In this document: positions 1-7,494 of the stretch, piece by piece | Layout: each line of letters opens with the position of its first letter | Numbering within the stretch: the first letter of the stretch is position 1 | DNA from: CAVRXT01 sp049644285 | GTDB taxonomy: Bacteria > Acidobacteriota > Terriglobia > Acidiferrales > UBA7541 | Length of the DNA stretch: 64,000 bases | Direction: 5' to 3' | NCBI GenBank assembly: GCA_049644285.1 | Contig: JBARRP010000243.1 | Coordinates: 22,139-86,138, forward strand | Position numbers and translations under genes: made by a program | The notes under the pieces: model-generated | What the model saw: the letters and a program-made list of their open reading frames with translations, nothing else | The model's database searches: none | What the model was told of the DNA's origin: nothing

Positions 1-233
1 GCGACTTTCATTTCCGGCAATCCGGGGTCTTTCATGACGACAATGACAGCTTTGCCGTCCGGCCACTTTTTCGTGGCGGCCTTGGCCAGTTTCACTAGCT
101 CCGCCAGCGGCACCTCTTTGACGGTATTCCCCTTATTCGCCACTAGAGCGACATCTCGGGCCCAGCCGAAAGGCGCACTGGCGAGGAGAATGATGACGAG
201 GAAAAAAAGTCGCCGCCTGAAGGTCCGTTCCAT
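1..233 (-). CDS. Secreted substrate-binding protein, PstS-like (partial, N-terminus only)
   Basis: The gene runs off the left edge of the window, so only about 77 N-terminal residues are visible. It starts at ATG (complement of 231-233) with a basic n-region followed by a hydrophobic segment (LFFLVIILLASAPFGWA), a clear signal peptide. The mature start, DVALVANKGNTVKEVPLAEL then a KWPDG segment, resembles the first strand and helix of small phosphate-type periplasmic binding domains, where a residue stretch after the signal reads like VAVIVNP.N....L...EL...F.G....WPDG. Such proteins bind a small ligand outside the membrane for an ABC transporter or a surface system. Ligand and exact family cannot be judged from the fragment. 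It is divergent from the TPR gene that follows. Confidence 0.55.
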   Translation of the reverse strand, partial: MERTFRRRLFFLVIILLASAPFGWARDVALVANKGNTVKEVPLAELVKLAKAATKKWPDGKAVIVVMKDPGLPEMKV

Positions 234-368
234 CTGAAACCCCCATCACAGTCATTCAATCAGTATCAAGAACGATACGCAAGCCGCACTCCGCCCTTCA
301 AGTGCCTTAAATGTCAGTGGTACGCTGGTTTCACTCGCGAGGCTTTCACCAGAGAGGTGTCCACAACG

Positions 369-1835
369 ATGCGATTCTGGACAAGGCTTGCCGTAGTCTC
401 TTTCAATCTGACTCTAGCGTACTCGTGCTCGGCGAGCCCTTCGCCCGCTCGGCGCGCCGTCGTGTCGGATCCGGCTATGATCGCCAGCGAAACCATTTCC
501 GTCACGACGAAGTCGCCGGCGGCCGGCAAGCTGTTTGAGGAAGCAATGGCTTCCTACGAGAAGCTGCAGCTTGTGGGAACACAGGAAAAGCTGAAAGCCG
601 CCATCGGTGCGGACCCCAATTTCGCTCTCGCGTACGCGTTCCAAGCTTACTTTGCGACCGATCCTGCGCTGGCGGCGTCGTCACGCCGGCGCGCGAAGTC
701 GCTCGAGCCCGGGGTGACCCACGGCGAACAATTACTGATCCAGTGGATTACCAGCCAGCAGGAAGGTGACTTCATCCGCGCGATTTCCGCCATGAACGAC
801 ATGTTGGCGGCGTACCCGCGGGACAAACGCATGCGCATGTACGTGGGCGAGTGGCTGTTTAGCCAGGAACGCTACGAGCAATCAGCGCGAGTCCTTGACG
901 AAGCACTGAAGATCGACCCCAACTATGCGGCGGCCTGGAATGATCTCGGATACGCCTACATCTACGAGGGGAAAGTCGATGAAGCCGTGGCGGCGCTGAA
1001 GAAATCCGCAACGTTGCTGCCCGGGGAACCGAATCCGCACGATTCGCTCGCCGAAATCAACCGGCTCGCCGGACATTACGATGAAGCTTTAAGCGAATAT
1101 CGCGAGGCGCTGAAAATCCAGCCGACTTTTGTGACCTCCCAGGCCGGTCTTGGCGATACTTACGCCCTGATGGGCCAGCAGCAACGTGCGCGCGAGGAAT
1201 TTGCCAAGGCCATCGCGGCCGCCAGCTCGCGCGAGGAGGCCCTTGGATTCCGTTTCCAGAGCGCGATGACTTACATCCACGAGAAGGATTTCCAGAACGC
1301 AGACAAGGGGTTTACCCAACTCGCTGAAGACGCCGACAAAGCCGGTCTGGCCGATCTAGAATCGCAATGCTATCGAGCCATGGCCATGTATGCGAAGGAC
1401 CTGAACGGCATGCTCGAAGACATCAATCGCGCCAATGCCGCGTTGCGTCACAATCACCAAACCGCCCAGACACTGCTGGACGCGGAGTTAGCACAAAATT
1501 TGCGCGTACGGGCGTTTCGTGAGGCCGAAACAGGAAATAAGGACGGAGCGGAGGCTACGGTCAAGCTGCTGGCCGCGTTGGCCGAGGCGAACCGCAGTGA
1601 AATCGTCCAGCGGTGTTATCACGCGGCAACCGGCGCTTCCTTCATGGCCGACGGCAAGTTCATCGAGGCGCTTCCCGAGCTCCAGGAAGACCCCAGCAAT
1701 GCCATCTCCTTGAAATGGCTAGCTGTGGCCTATGAAAAATCCGGCAACGGGGCAGAGGCGAAAATCACGCGCGACCACATGATGCTGATCCACAAGAACA
1801 CCATCGAAGATGCAATCGCGACGCTGGGTATGTAG
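369..1835 (+). CDS. Exported tetratricopeptide-repeat protein
   Basis: A 488-residue protein with a signal sequence (residues about 1-22, MRFWTRLAVVSFNLTLAYSC); the Cys in LAYSC could be a weak lipobox, so it may be a lipoprotein. Several TPR units are visible: around EQSARVLDEALKIDPNYAAA, then EAVAALKKSATLLPGEPNPH and EALSEYREALKIQPTFVTSQ, each with the usual A/L/G/Y/A/P spacing. TPRs are protein-protein interaction scaffolds; the partner is unknown. I chose ATG 369 because AGAGAGG lies about 11 bases upstream and because the signal peptide then starts at once; a GTG at 357 is in frame and would add four residues. The C-terminal third is helical without obvious repeats. The gene stands alone, divergent from the binding-protein gene to its left. 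Confidence 0.8.
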   Translation: MRFWTRLAVVSFNLTLAYSCSASPSPARRAVVSDPAMIASETISVTTKSPAAGKLFEEAMASYEKLQLVGTQEKLKAAIGADPNFALAYAFQAYFATDPALAASSRRRAKSLEPGVTHGEQLLIQWITSQQEGDFIRAISAMNDMLAAYPRDKRMRMYVGEWLFSQERYEQSARVLDEALKIDPNYAAAWNDLGYAYIYEGKVDEAVAALKKSATLLPGEPNPHDSLAEINRLAGHYDEALSEYREALKIQPTFVTSQAGLGDTYALMGQQQRAREEFAKAIAAASSREEALGFRFQSAMTYIHEKDFQNADKGFTQLAEDADKAGLADLESQCYRAMAMYAKDLNGMLEDINRANAALRHNHQTAQTLLDAELAQNLRVRAFREAETGNKDGAEATVKLLAALAEANRSEIVQRCYHAATGASFMADGKFIEALPELQEDPSNAISLKWLAVAYEKSGNGAEAKITRDHMMLIHKNTIEDAIATLGM

Positions 1836-1963
1836 CGACGCCCTGCCTGCTGGTAACCCGCATGGTTTTTCTCTGCGCGTTCTCTGCCTTCTCGGCGCCC
1901 CTGCGGTGCATCACTGTCTGTTCGGACCTTCGCGGAAGGCCAACGGCAGGAGCTGCCTAAGCT

Positions 1964-2143
1964 TCAAGCCTGCGGCTCCGATTCGGCGGGGGCGGGCGCG
2001 GTCAAGTTCTCGTTTGAGGGTTCATTTGCCGCACGGTTGGCCAGCCTCTTCTGCGCGCGGCGTTCGGCCTTCATCCGCTGCTTGTCCTGCCTCTTCATTT
2101 CTTTCTGACGCTTTTGAAAAGTAGATTTCGAGCGCGTTGCCAT
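1964..2143 (-). CDS. Small basic Lys/Arg-rich protein, 59 residues, RRM-gene companion
   Basis: The open frame runs from ATG (complement of 2141-2143) to TGA (1964-1966). The protein begins MATRSKSTFQKRQKEMKRQD and is very rich in Lys, Arg and Gln through residue 40, then has an acidic/Pro-Ala tail. The first part would be a single charged helix. Similar short proteins with a SKSTFQKRQKE-like start occur beside RRM-type RNA-binding genes in several phyla, as I recall from genome annotations; no function is assigned to them. It lies 65 bases downstream of the RRM gene on the same strand and is probably co-transcribed. The charge suggests nucleic-acid or ribosome contact, which is inference. 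Coding is supported by composition and context rather than by a known domain. Confidence 0.7.
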   Translation of the reverse strand: MATRSKSTFQKRQKEMKRQDKQRMKAERRAQKRLANRAANEPSNENLTAPAPAESEPQA

Positions 2144-2208
2144 GAAGTCTCCTTGGAATCGGGATGCGGCGCGGACAATGCCGCAGCCGGCAAACGAATA
2201 CTTGCAGA

Positions 2209-2574
2209 TTACCAGCGGGGCTCTCGGGGCTGACGCGCGGTTTCGCGGTAATCCTCGTTCGAGAAGCTGCTTCGGCCGCGTCCACCCCTGCTACCACCAC
2301 CGCCACTGTGTTGTGGCCGGCTCCCCTCGGTCTTGGGGCGTGCTTCGTTCACTTTCAGGTTGCGCCCGCCGACCTCCTTTCCGTCGAGAGCCGCAATCGC
2401 CTTGGCTGCTTCTTCGTCATTGGCCATCTCCACGAACGCAAAGCCGCGGGCCCGACCAGTGTCCCGGTCCGTGGCCATATGCACACGGGTGATTTGCCCG
2501 AAGGGTTCGAACAGGGCGCGCAAATCGCTCTCCGTCGTCTGGAAATTCATGTTGCCAACAAAAAGGTTCTTCAT
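2209..2574 (-). CDS. RRM-domain RNA-binding protein with Gly/Arg-rich tail
   Basis: A 121-residue protein with one RNA recognition motif at residues about 2-80. RNP2 is LFVGNM and RNP1 is RGFAFVEM, both with the aromatic residues that stack on RNA bases. The tail after residue 85 contains a GGGGSRGGRGR run, like the glycine-rich tails of cyanobacterial Rbp proteins. The family binds single-stranded RNA and is often cold- or stress-induced. The start is supported by GGAGAGA ten bases upstream. The 59-residue basic gene follows on the same strand. The target RNAs are unknown. Confidence 0.9.
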   Translation of the reverse strand: MKNLFVGNMNFQTTESDLRALFEPFGQITRVHMATDRDTGRARGFAFVEMANDEEAAKAIAALDGKEVGGRNLKVNEARPKTEGSRPQHSGGGGSRGGRGRSSFSNEDYRETARQPREPRW

Positions 2575-2887
2575 GCTCTTCTCTCCGTAACTTCGTGCGG
2601 CAAGGGTGATGAATTATCGCGGCACTCGGAGGGAGTCAGATCGCTTGAAAGCGGCGATAAGAACCTCGAGGAAGTCAGGTGAGACAGGCCAAAAATCAAG
2701 CGCTGGAAGGCGACAACACAACCCTAACTTCTTGAGAGTGCAGAGATACTATAACAAAGATGCCGGCAAAAGTCTTGTTTGCACGTCCTCAAAACATGCG
2801 CGCGTGTGGTGGTGTTGCCTGCCATCCCCAAACAAGCGGGCCTCTGATAGAATCGCGCGTTTGCGGTCAGGCGAGCCCGCTGCGGCT
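2575..2887. other. Intergenic region between divergent RRM and acylphosphatase genes
   Basis: About 313 bases without a supported gene. It must hold the promoter and leader of the RRM gene (minus strand) and the promoter of the acylphosphatase gene (plus strand). An open frame extends upstream from acylphosphatase through this region, but its predicted peptide is Arg/Ser/Cys-rich and unlike any acylphosphatase N-terminus, so I treat it as chance. I see no convincing -35/-10 pair or hairpin. Confidence 0.5.
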
Positions 2888-3184
2888 GTGGCACCTAAGG
2901 CAAAGGCGAAGCGCTTTTACATCTCCGGGACGGTGCAAGGGGTGGGCTTCCGTTACTTCGTCCAGCGTGTTGCGGCGCGTCTGAACTTGAATGGCTACGT
3001 CAAGAATCTCCGGGATGGGCGCGTCGAAGTTTATGCCATCGGTGCGGCTGACGCTTTTTCGAAATTGCGCGCCGAACTTGAACGAGGCCCTCGCGGCGCG
3101 ATGGTTTCCGACGTAGCCGAAGAAGATGCCGACGCAGAAGATCGGTACGCATACGAATTCACAATCGAGTCCGATTATTGGTGA
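2888..3184 (+). CDS. acyP: Acylphosphatase
   Basis: A small (98-residue) enzyme that hydrolyses acyl phosphates such as carbamoyl or 1,3-bisphosphoglyceroyl phosphate. The signature is present: GTVQGVGFRYFVQ holds the phosphate-binding loop and the catalytic Arg of GFR, and GYVKNLRDGRVEV holds the catalytic Asn. The length fits the family (about 90-100). GTG 2888 gives VAPKAKAKRFYISG, a natural N-terminus. TTG 2861 is in frame and would add nine residues, and neither start has a strong ribosome site. apt starts 16 bases after the stop, so the pair is probably co-transcribed. Confidence 0.9.
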   Translation: MAPKAKAKRFYISGTVQGVGFRYFVQRVAARLNLNGYVKNLRDGRVEVYAIGAADAFSKLRAELERGPRGAMVSDVAEEDADAEDRYAYEFTIESDYW

Positions 3185-3200
3185 AAGGACCACAGACTGA

Positions 3201-3722
3201 ATGGACGATTTAAAGAAGCTGATTCGCGAGATTCCCGATTACCCGAAGCCGGGAATTTTGTTTTACGACTTGACGACGCTGCTCCAGGACAAGCGCGGGT
3301 TCCACGACCTGATCGATAAGCTGTGCGAGCACTATGCCGGGAAGAAAGTCGATATCATCGCCGGGATTGAAGCGCGGGGATTCATTTTCGCTCCGGCGCT
3401 GGCGTATCGCATGGGCGCTGGGTTTGTTCCAGTACGCAAGCCGAATAAGCTGCCGTGGAAGACCGCGGAGGTTACCTACCAGCTCGAATACGGCACGGAT
3501 AAGCTACAAATTCATCGCGATGCTGTGAAGCCCGGGGATCGCGTCCTGGTGTGCGACGATCTGCTTGCTACGGGCGGCACCGCCGCCGCAGCGGTTGCGC
3601 TCGTGCGACAGCTCGGAGCAGAAGTGACCGGGGCGGCCTTCGCCGTCGAGCTAAGCTTTTTGAATGGTCGCGCGAAGCTGCCGGGAATCGATGTCTTCTC
3701 GCTGCTGAAATACGACAAATAG
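3201..3722 (+). CDS. apt: Adenine phosphoribosyltransferase
   Basis: Purine salvage enzyme: adenine plus PRPP gives AMP and pyrophosphate. At 173 residues it has the usual length. The PRPP-binding motif is VLVCDDLLATGGTAAA (residues about 115-130). The region GIEARGFIFAPALAYRMGAGFVPVRKP is the conserved flap and base-recognition segment of APRTs. AAAGGA 12 bases before the ATG serves as the ribosome site. The gene ends 55 bases before the convergent end of rlmB. Nothing in the sequence is unusual. Confidence 0.95.
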   Translation: MDDLKKLIREIPDYPKPGILFYDLTTLLQDKRGFHDLIDKLCEHYAGKKVDIIAGIEARGFIFAPALAYRMGAGFVPVRKPNKLPWKTAEVTYQLEYGTDKLQIHRDAVKPGDRVLVCDDLLATGGTAAAAVALVRQLGAEVTGAAFAVELSFLNGRAKLPGIDVFSLLKYDK

Positions 3723-3777
3723 GATCAGAAACTGTGAAATGGGAAGGAGCGTTTCGCAACGGAGGGCGAAGTGAAAC

Positions 3778-4518
3778 TCAAGAGGATTCTCTGCTCGCGG
3801 CCCGGCGCTGGCGGACTGCTTCGAATAGCACCACTCCTGCCGCCACAGACACATTCAGCGACCGCACCGGGCCTGTCGTCGGGATCGAGACGAGAAAGTC
3901 GCAGTTCTTTCGCGTGAGCTCGTGCAAGCCCCGCCCCTCGCCGCCTAGAACAATTCCTGCCGCTCGCGTGAATTCCACCTCTGTGTAGCTCTTTGGGGCG
4001 CGCTCGTCGAGGCCGACGAGCCAGTAACCTGCTTCTTTGAGCTGCTCCATCGCCCTTGCCAGATTCTTCACTCGCGCCACCGGCAAGTGTTCGAGCGCGC
4101 CGGCGGAGGTGCGCGCAACTGTATCGGTGAGTCCGGCAGCGCGCCGTTCCGGGATCACCACACCATTGGCGCCGGAAGCGAGGGCGGTACGCACGATTGC
4201 GCCCAGGTTTTGCGGATCTTCTATCCCATCAAGGAGCACGATCAGGCCTCGCTCGGACTTAGCCTTCAGCAGGTCTTCCAAGCCGACCGCCGACTTCGCT
4301 GCGGCGAGCGCCACGACACCCTGATGCTCGCGCGTCCCGGCGAGGCGATCGAGCTGCAAGCGATCTTCGAAACGCACCGGCACGCCGCGCGAGCGAGCGT
4401 GTTGAACGATCTGATCCATCCGGGTGCCGTGGCGCCCGCGCGCGATCACAATGCGGTCGAGCGCGCGCCCGGCAGCCAGCGCCTCTTCCACCGCGTGAAT
4501 TCCCGTAAGCCGGTCCAT
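3778..4518 (-). CDS. rlmB: TrmH-family 23S rRNA 2'-O-ribose methyltransferase (RlmB-like)
   Basis: A SPOUT-class methyltransferase of 246 residues. An N-terminal substrate-binding domain (residues 1-75, starting MDRLTGIHAVEEAL) precedes the catalytic knot. Motif 1 is DGIEDPQNLGAIVRTA with the catalytic Asn-Arg; motif 2 is IVLGGEGRGLHELTR; motif 3 is SLNVSVAAGVVLFEA. RlmB methylates the ribose of G2251 (E. coli numbering) in 23S rRNA; assignment to that exact position is from family similarity only. It is the last gene of the ispD-ispF operon, 17 bases after the GluRS-like gene, matching the distant ispD-ispF-gltX...rlmB order in Bacillus. Confidence 0.9.
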   Translation of the reverse strand: MDRLTGIHAVEEALAAGRALDRIVIARGRHGTRMDQIVQHARSRGVPVRFEDRLQLDRLAGTREHQGVVALAAAKSAVGLEDLLKAKSERGLIVLLDGIEDPQNLGAIVRTALASGANGVVIPERRAAGLTDTVARTSAGALEHLPVARVKNLARAMEQLKEAGYWLVGLDERAPKSYTEVEFTRAAGIVLGGEGRGLHELTRKNCDFLVSIPTTGPVRSLNVSVAAGVVLFEAVRQRRAASRESS

Positions 4519-4535
4519 TTCTCTGAGTGGGTCTC

Positions 4536-5084
4536 TTAGTCCAGCGCGGAACAGAATTCGAGCATCCTTTGACGGGTGTCCTTTACAGGAGTCGTGAACG
4601 GCAACTTCGCCGCAGAATCGAGAAGCAAAATCACGCGGTCCAGTTTGCCCTCCCCGGCGCGACCTGCGAGTGCCAAGCGTATCGGGAAGAAAAGCTCGCG
4701 GCCACGGTAACGCAGCGTGGCCTTTATCCCATCGATGATCTCTTTGTAGCGGTCAGAATCCAGGCCGGGTCCATCCAGGATGCGATGCGCCAGCTCTCGA
4801 ATCACTTCCCGGGCGCCTACGCGCGCAAGGACTGCCTGATTCTCCGGAATCGCCAGGAGCGCGTCGGCGTCATAGTCGAAGATGAGCTCGAGCACATCAG
4901 CGAGCGTGGCGCGGTCCATCGCATGCAGCCCCAGCAGCAATGCCGCGTGCTCGAGCCAAGCACTGAGTTCCGGGGTCGCGTCAATGTCGAGCCAGCGCCG
5001 CTCGCGGAGAATCGCTTCGACCTCGGCGGCTGGCAATGCCGAACCAGGAGGCGAGCTAACGCCAATAGGCTGCTCCGAGCTCAC
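4536..5084 (-). CDS. Stand-alone glutamyl-tRNA synthetase anticodon-domain-like protein
   Basis: A 182-residue helical protein with no catalytic Rossmann fold. Its C-terminal part (residues about 125-165) reads ATLRYRGRELFFPIRLALAG and then a Gly-Arg and Leu-Asp stretch. This matches the segment G+.LF.P+R.ALTGR..GPEL near the C-terminus of class I GluRS, where the second anticodon-binding subdomain lies. The HIGH and KMSKS active-site motifs are absent, so it cannot charge tRNA alone. It sits between ispF (3 bases away) and rlmB (17 bases away), the place occupied by gltX in Firmicutes ispD-ispF-gltX operons. Similarity and position support a gltX remnant or a dedicated tRNA-binding protein; its role is unknown. 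The start is ATG with no strong ribosome site, consistent with coupling to ispF. Confidence 0.7.
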   Translation of the reverse strand: MSSEQPIGVSSPPGSALPAAEVEAILRERRWLDIDATPELSAWLEHAALLLGLHAMDRATLADVLELIFDYDADALLAIPENQAVLARVGAREVIRELAHRILDGPGLDSDRYKEIIDGIKATLRYRGRELFFPIRLALAGRAGEGKLDRVILLLDSAAKLPFTTPVKDTRQRMLEFCSALD

Positions 5085-5087
5085 GAG

Positions 5088-5564
5088 CTAGGGTCCCTCG
5101 AGGGCGGCGATGGCGTGTGCGGCGATGGCTTCACCCCGGCCGATGGAATCGACGCCTTCATTCGTCTTCGCTTTGAGGTTGATCTGATCGGGCCCGATCC
5201 CCATAGACTTCGCCAGCGCCGCTCGCATGGCAGGGAAATGCGGCGCCAGTTTCGGCTTTTCCGTAATCACGATCGCGTCAACGTGGGTGATGCGAAGGCG
5301 TTGCTCATCGAGAAGTTTTCGCACCTTTTCGAGAAAGAGCAGGCTTGAAACGCCCTTCCATTTCGCATCCGAATCCGGGAAATGAGTTCCGATGTCTCCG
5401 AGCCCCGCCGCGCCCAGCAGCGCATCGCAAATCGCATGGCTCAGCACATCGCCGTCCGAGTGCCCGACCGGCCCTTTATCAAAAGGGACTTCGACGCCAC
5501 CGACCATGAGCTTCCGCCCCGCCGCAAGGCGATGCAAGTCGTACCCAATGCCCGAGCGCGTCAT
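5088..5564 (-). CDS. ispF: 2-C-methyl-D-erythritol 2,4-cyclodiphosphate synthase
   Basis: Fifth step of the MEP isoprenoid pathway: CDP-ME 2-phosphate is cyclised to MEcPP with loss of CMP. The 158 residues are full length. Metal-site residues are visible in GIGYDLHRL (Asp and His near residue 10) and in the GHSDGDVLSHAICDALLGA motif. The acidic stretch GDIGTHFPDSD and KAKTNEGVDSIGRGEAIAAH are the other family signatures. It overlaps the end of ispD by four bases (ATGA), so translation is coupled. Confidence 0.95.
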   Translation of the reverse strand: MTRSGIGYDLHRLAAGRKLMVGGVEVPFDKGPVGHSDGDVLSHAICDALLGAAGLGDIGTHFPDSDAKWKGVSSLLFLEKVRKLLDEQRLRITHVDAIVITEKPKLAPHFPAMRAALAKSMGIGPDQINLKAKTNEGVDSIGRGEAIAAHAIAALEGP

Positions 5565-6277
5565 TGAGCCCGGTGCTCCTGCTCGAGATAGAAGCGGGCG
5601 AGCTCCATGTCGGCGGGCCGCGTGATTTTCAGGTTCCGCTCTGAGCCCACCACTACGTAAACATCGCGTCCGAGCCGCTCGACCAGCGCAGCCTCATCAG
5701 AGGCAGTCACGCCGTCCTGCTTTGCCTTCGCAAAGGCTTCGCTCAACAGTGAGTAGGAAAATGCTTGGGGTGTTTGGGCCAACACGATTCGTTCGCGTGG
5801 AATCGTCGCGCTGATCAAAGCGACATCTTCGGGCAGACTCGCGCGCTTTACTTCCTTCACGGTATCAATCGCAGGAATACCAAGAATGGCCGCGCCGCGG
5901 CCCCGGGCTTCCGCAATCAAACGCTCGACCTGTTCGCGAGTGACGAACGGCCTTACCGCGTCGTGCACGAGAACAATTTCCGTGTCGGCGGAAACTTGAG
6001 CCAGGGCATTGGCCACCGATTGCTGCCTGGTTTCCCCACCGTGCACGACCCGCGCCGGGCGTCCCAGTCGCGCGCGCGCCACTTTATCCTCGAGCGAAGC
6101 GAGCTCTTCGGCGCGGGTGGCAATAAAAAAATCGGTGATTGCGGCGCTGGCAGCCAGGCGTCGCAATGTGAAGATCACCAGCGGAACGCCGTCCAGTTCC
6201 AGGAATTGCTTAGGCGTCTCGGCGCCCATCCGAGTGCCGAGGCCTGCGGCGGGGATGATGGCAGCAATCCGGCTCAT
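5561..6277 (-). CDS. ispD: 2-C-methyl-D-erythritol 4-phosphate cytidylyltransferase
   Basis: Third step of the MEP pathway: MEP plus CTP gives CDP-ME. The 238-residue protein has the nucleotide-binding N-terminus IAAIIPAAGLGTRMGAETPK with catalytic Arg and Lys, the VLVHDAVRPFV motif, and the late Lys/Arg residues of the family. It starts the operon ispD-ispF-GluRS-like-rlmB. The promoter must lie in the divergent gap to the SPFH gene (6278-6411). No distinct ispD promoter is visible. Confidence 0.95.
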   Translation of the reverse strand: MSRIAAIIPAAGLGTRMGAETPKQFLELDGVPLVIFTLRRLAASAAITDFFIATRAEELASLEDKVARARLGRPARVVHGGETRQQSVANALAQVSADTEIVLVHDAVRPFVTREQVERLIAEARGRGAAILGIPAIDTVKEVKRASLPEDVALISATIPRERIVLAQTPQAFSYSLLSEAFAKAKQDGVTASDEAALVERLGRDVYVVVGSERNLKITRPADMELARFYLEQEHRAQ

Positions 6278-6362
6278 CGAGGGGGCAACAGTCTATCGCA
6301 AGAACGCCTTAGGGAGCGAGGAAAGCCACCGCGCTTGCCGTCAGCAGTGTTTTTAGTCTGGG

Positions 6363-6399
6363 TTGACGCCCAGATTTCAGTATGATATCATCGTGATAT
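6363..6399 (+). promoter_or_regulatory. Promoter with overlapping perfect 6-3-6 dyad ahead of the SPFH-RHH operon
   Basis: TTGACG (6363-6368) and TATCAT (6387-6392), spaced 18 bases, form a plausible sigma-70 type promoter. The -10 hexamer lies inside a perfect inverted repeat ATATCA-TCG-TGATAT (6385-6399). TGATAT also occurs as a direct repeat at 6383-6388 and 6394-6399, 11 bases apart, which is one helical turn. The ribosome site GGAGGG follows at once (6401-6406), so a protein bound to the dyad would block RNA polymerase. The natural candidate is the ribbon-helix-helix protein encoded by the second gene of the operon, since such dimers often bind tandem short half-sites. That link is inference. 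Confidence 0.6.
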
Positions 6400-6411
6400 T
6401 GGAGGGAGAAC

Positions 6412-7281
6412 ATGCTTAACGAAAAACCAGCCTGGTCGTTGCCGGGTGCGGTGATGTTGGTCGCGCTATTCGCTGCTTTGATTACCACCGGATATGTCCT
6501 GCACAACGCGGCGATCCTGCAGTCGGTGGCGCTCGTGGTGGGCTGTGTTTTGGCGCTGATCGCCGAAGTGATTTGCCTGTCAGGGTTTGTGATCGTGAAT
6601 CCGAACGAGGCCAAGGTGATTCAGTTGCTCGGGACCTACATCGGGACGCTCCGGCAGCAGGGATTTCGGTGGCTGAATCCTTTCGCTTCCAAGCGAGTGG
6701 TTTCGCTGCGGGTGCGAAATTTCGAGACCTCGAAGCTGAAGGTGAATGACTTGGACGGCAATCCGATCGAAATTGCCGCTGTGGTCGTGTGGCAAGTGGT
6801 GGATACGGCCGAGGCCATTTTCCAGGTGGACAACTACGAGAATTTCATGCAGGTGCAGAGCGAGTCGGCACTGCGGAACATGGCCACCTCCTATCCTTAC
6901 GACGCGCACACCGAAGGGCAAATGGCGCTGCGCAGTCACACGGCTGAAACCGCCGAGCAACTAAAGAAAGAAATCCAGGACCGGCTGACGAAAGCGGGCG
7001 TGCAGGTAATCGAGGCGCGCATCAGCCACTTGGCGTACGCGGCGGAGATCGCGAGCGCGATGCTGCAACGCCAGCAGGCCAGCGCCATCGTCGCCGCGCG
7101 TCAGACGATCGTCGAGGGCGCCGTCAGCATGGTGGAAATGGCGCTTGATCAACTTTCACAAAGGAAGATCGTGGAGCTCGATTCGGAGCGCCGCGCCGCC
7201 ATGGTCAGCAATCTGTTGGTCGTGCTGTGTGGCGAGCGCAGTCCACAGCCAGTGGTCAACACCGGCACGCTGTATACGTAG
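6412..7281 (+). CDS. SPFH/band-7 membrane protein (stomatin/prohibitin-like)
   Basis: A 289-residue protein with two N-terminal membrane segments (about residues 10-30 and 35-57) followed by an SPFH domain. The domain opens with VNPNEAKVIQLLGTYIGTLR and continues with the NFETSKLKVNDLDGNPIEI and NYENFMQVQSESALRNMA segments seen in stomatin relatives. The C-terminal half is a long Ala/Gln/Arg-rich helix (ISHLAYAAEIASAMLQRQQA) that would form the coiled coil used for oligomerisation. SPFH proteins assemble into membrane microdomain scaffolds or protease-regulating rings. The start has GGAGGGAGAAC before ATG. A small DNA-binding gene follows after 9 bases, implying a two-gene operon with its own regulator. 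Confidence 0.88.
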   Translation: MLNEKPAWSLPGAVMLVALFAALITTGYVLHNAAILQSVALVVGCVLALIAEVICLSGFVIVNPNEAKVIQLLGTYIGTLRQQGFRWLNPFASKRVVSLRVRNFETSKLKVNDLDGNPIEIAAVVVWQVVDTAEAIFQVDNYENFMQVQSESALRNMATSYPYDAHTEGQMALRSHTAETAEQLKKEIQDRLTKAGVQVIEARISHLAYAAEIASAMLQRQQASAIVAARQTIVEGAVSMVEMALDQLSQRKIVELDSERRAAMVSNLLVVLCGERSPQPVVNTGTLYT

Positions 7282-7290
7282 GAAGAGAAC

Positions 7291-7482
7291 TTGGCGGATC
7301 GTAAAGCATTTCTTCTTCGATTGGATCCGAATACTTATGCCGCACTGGAACGTTGGGCGGCAGACGAATTGCGCAGTCTCAACGCTCAGATCGAATACGT
7401 GCTACGGCGCGCATTACAGGACGCCGGGCGCATTGCGCGTCCTTCCCCTGCGTCTTCAAAGGTTTTCCCGAAGTCTCCTTGA
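7291..7482 (+). CDS. Arc-type ribbon-helix-helix DNA-binding protein
   Basis: A 63-residue protein starting at TTG with GGAAGAG eight bases upstream. Residues 4-12 (RKAFLLRLD) form the beta strand, and PNTYAALERWAADELRSLNA plus QIEYVLRRAL form the two helices of the Arc/MetJ fold; the C-terminal 15 residues look disordered. Such proteins dimerise and bind short operators through the strand. It lies 9 bases after the SPFH gene, and an operator-like dyad sits in that operon's promoter, so autoregulation is likely. No toxin-like partner is present unless the membrane SPFH protein plays that role, for which I see no evidence. Confidence 0.85.
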   Translation: MADRKAFLLRLDPNTYAALERWAADELRSLNAQIEYVLRRALQDAGRIARPSPASSKVFPKSP

Positions 7483-7494
7483 ACGCCACGCTCT

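Noticed and set aside
2606..2887. N-terminal extension of the acylphosphatase frame
   Set aside because: Composition and length do not fit the 90-100 residue family; the frame is open by chance.
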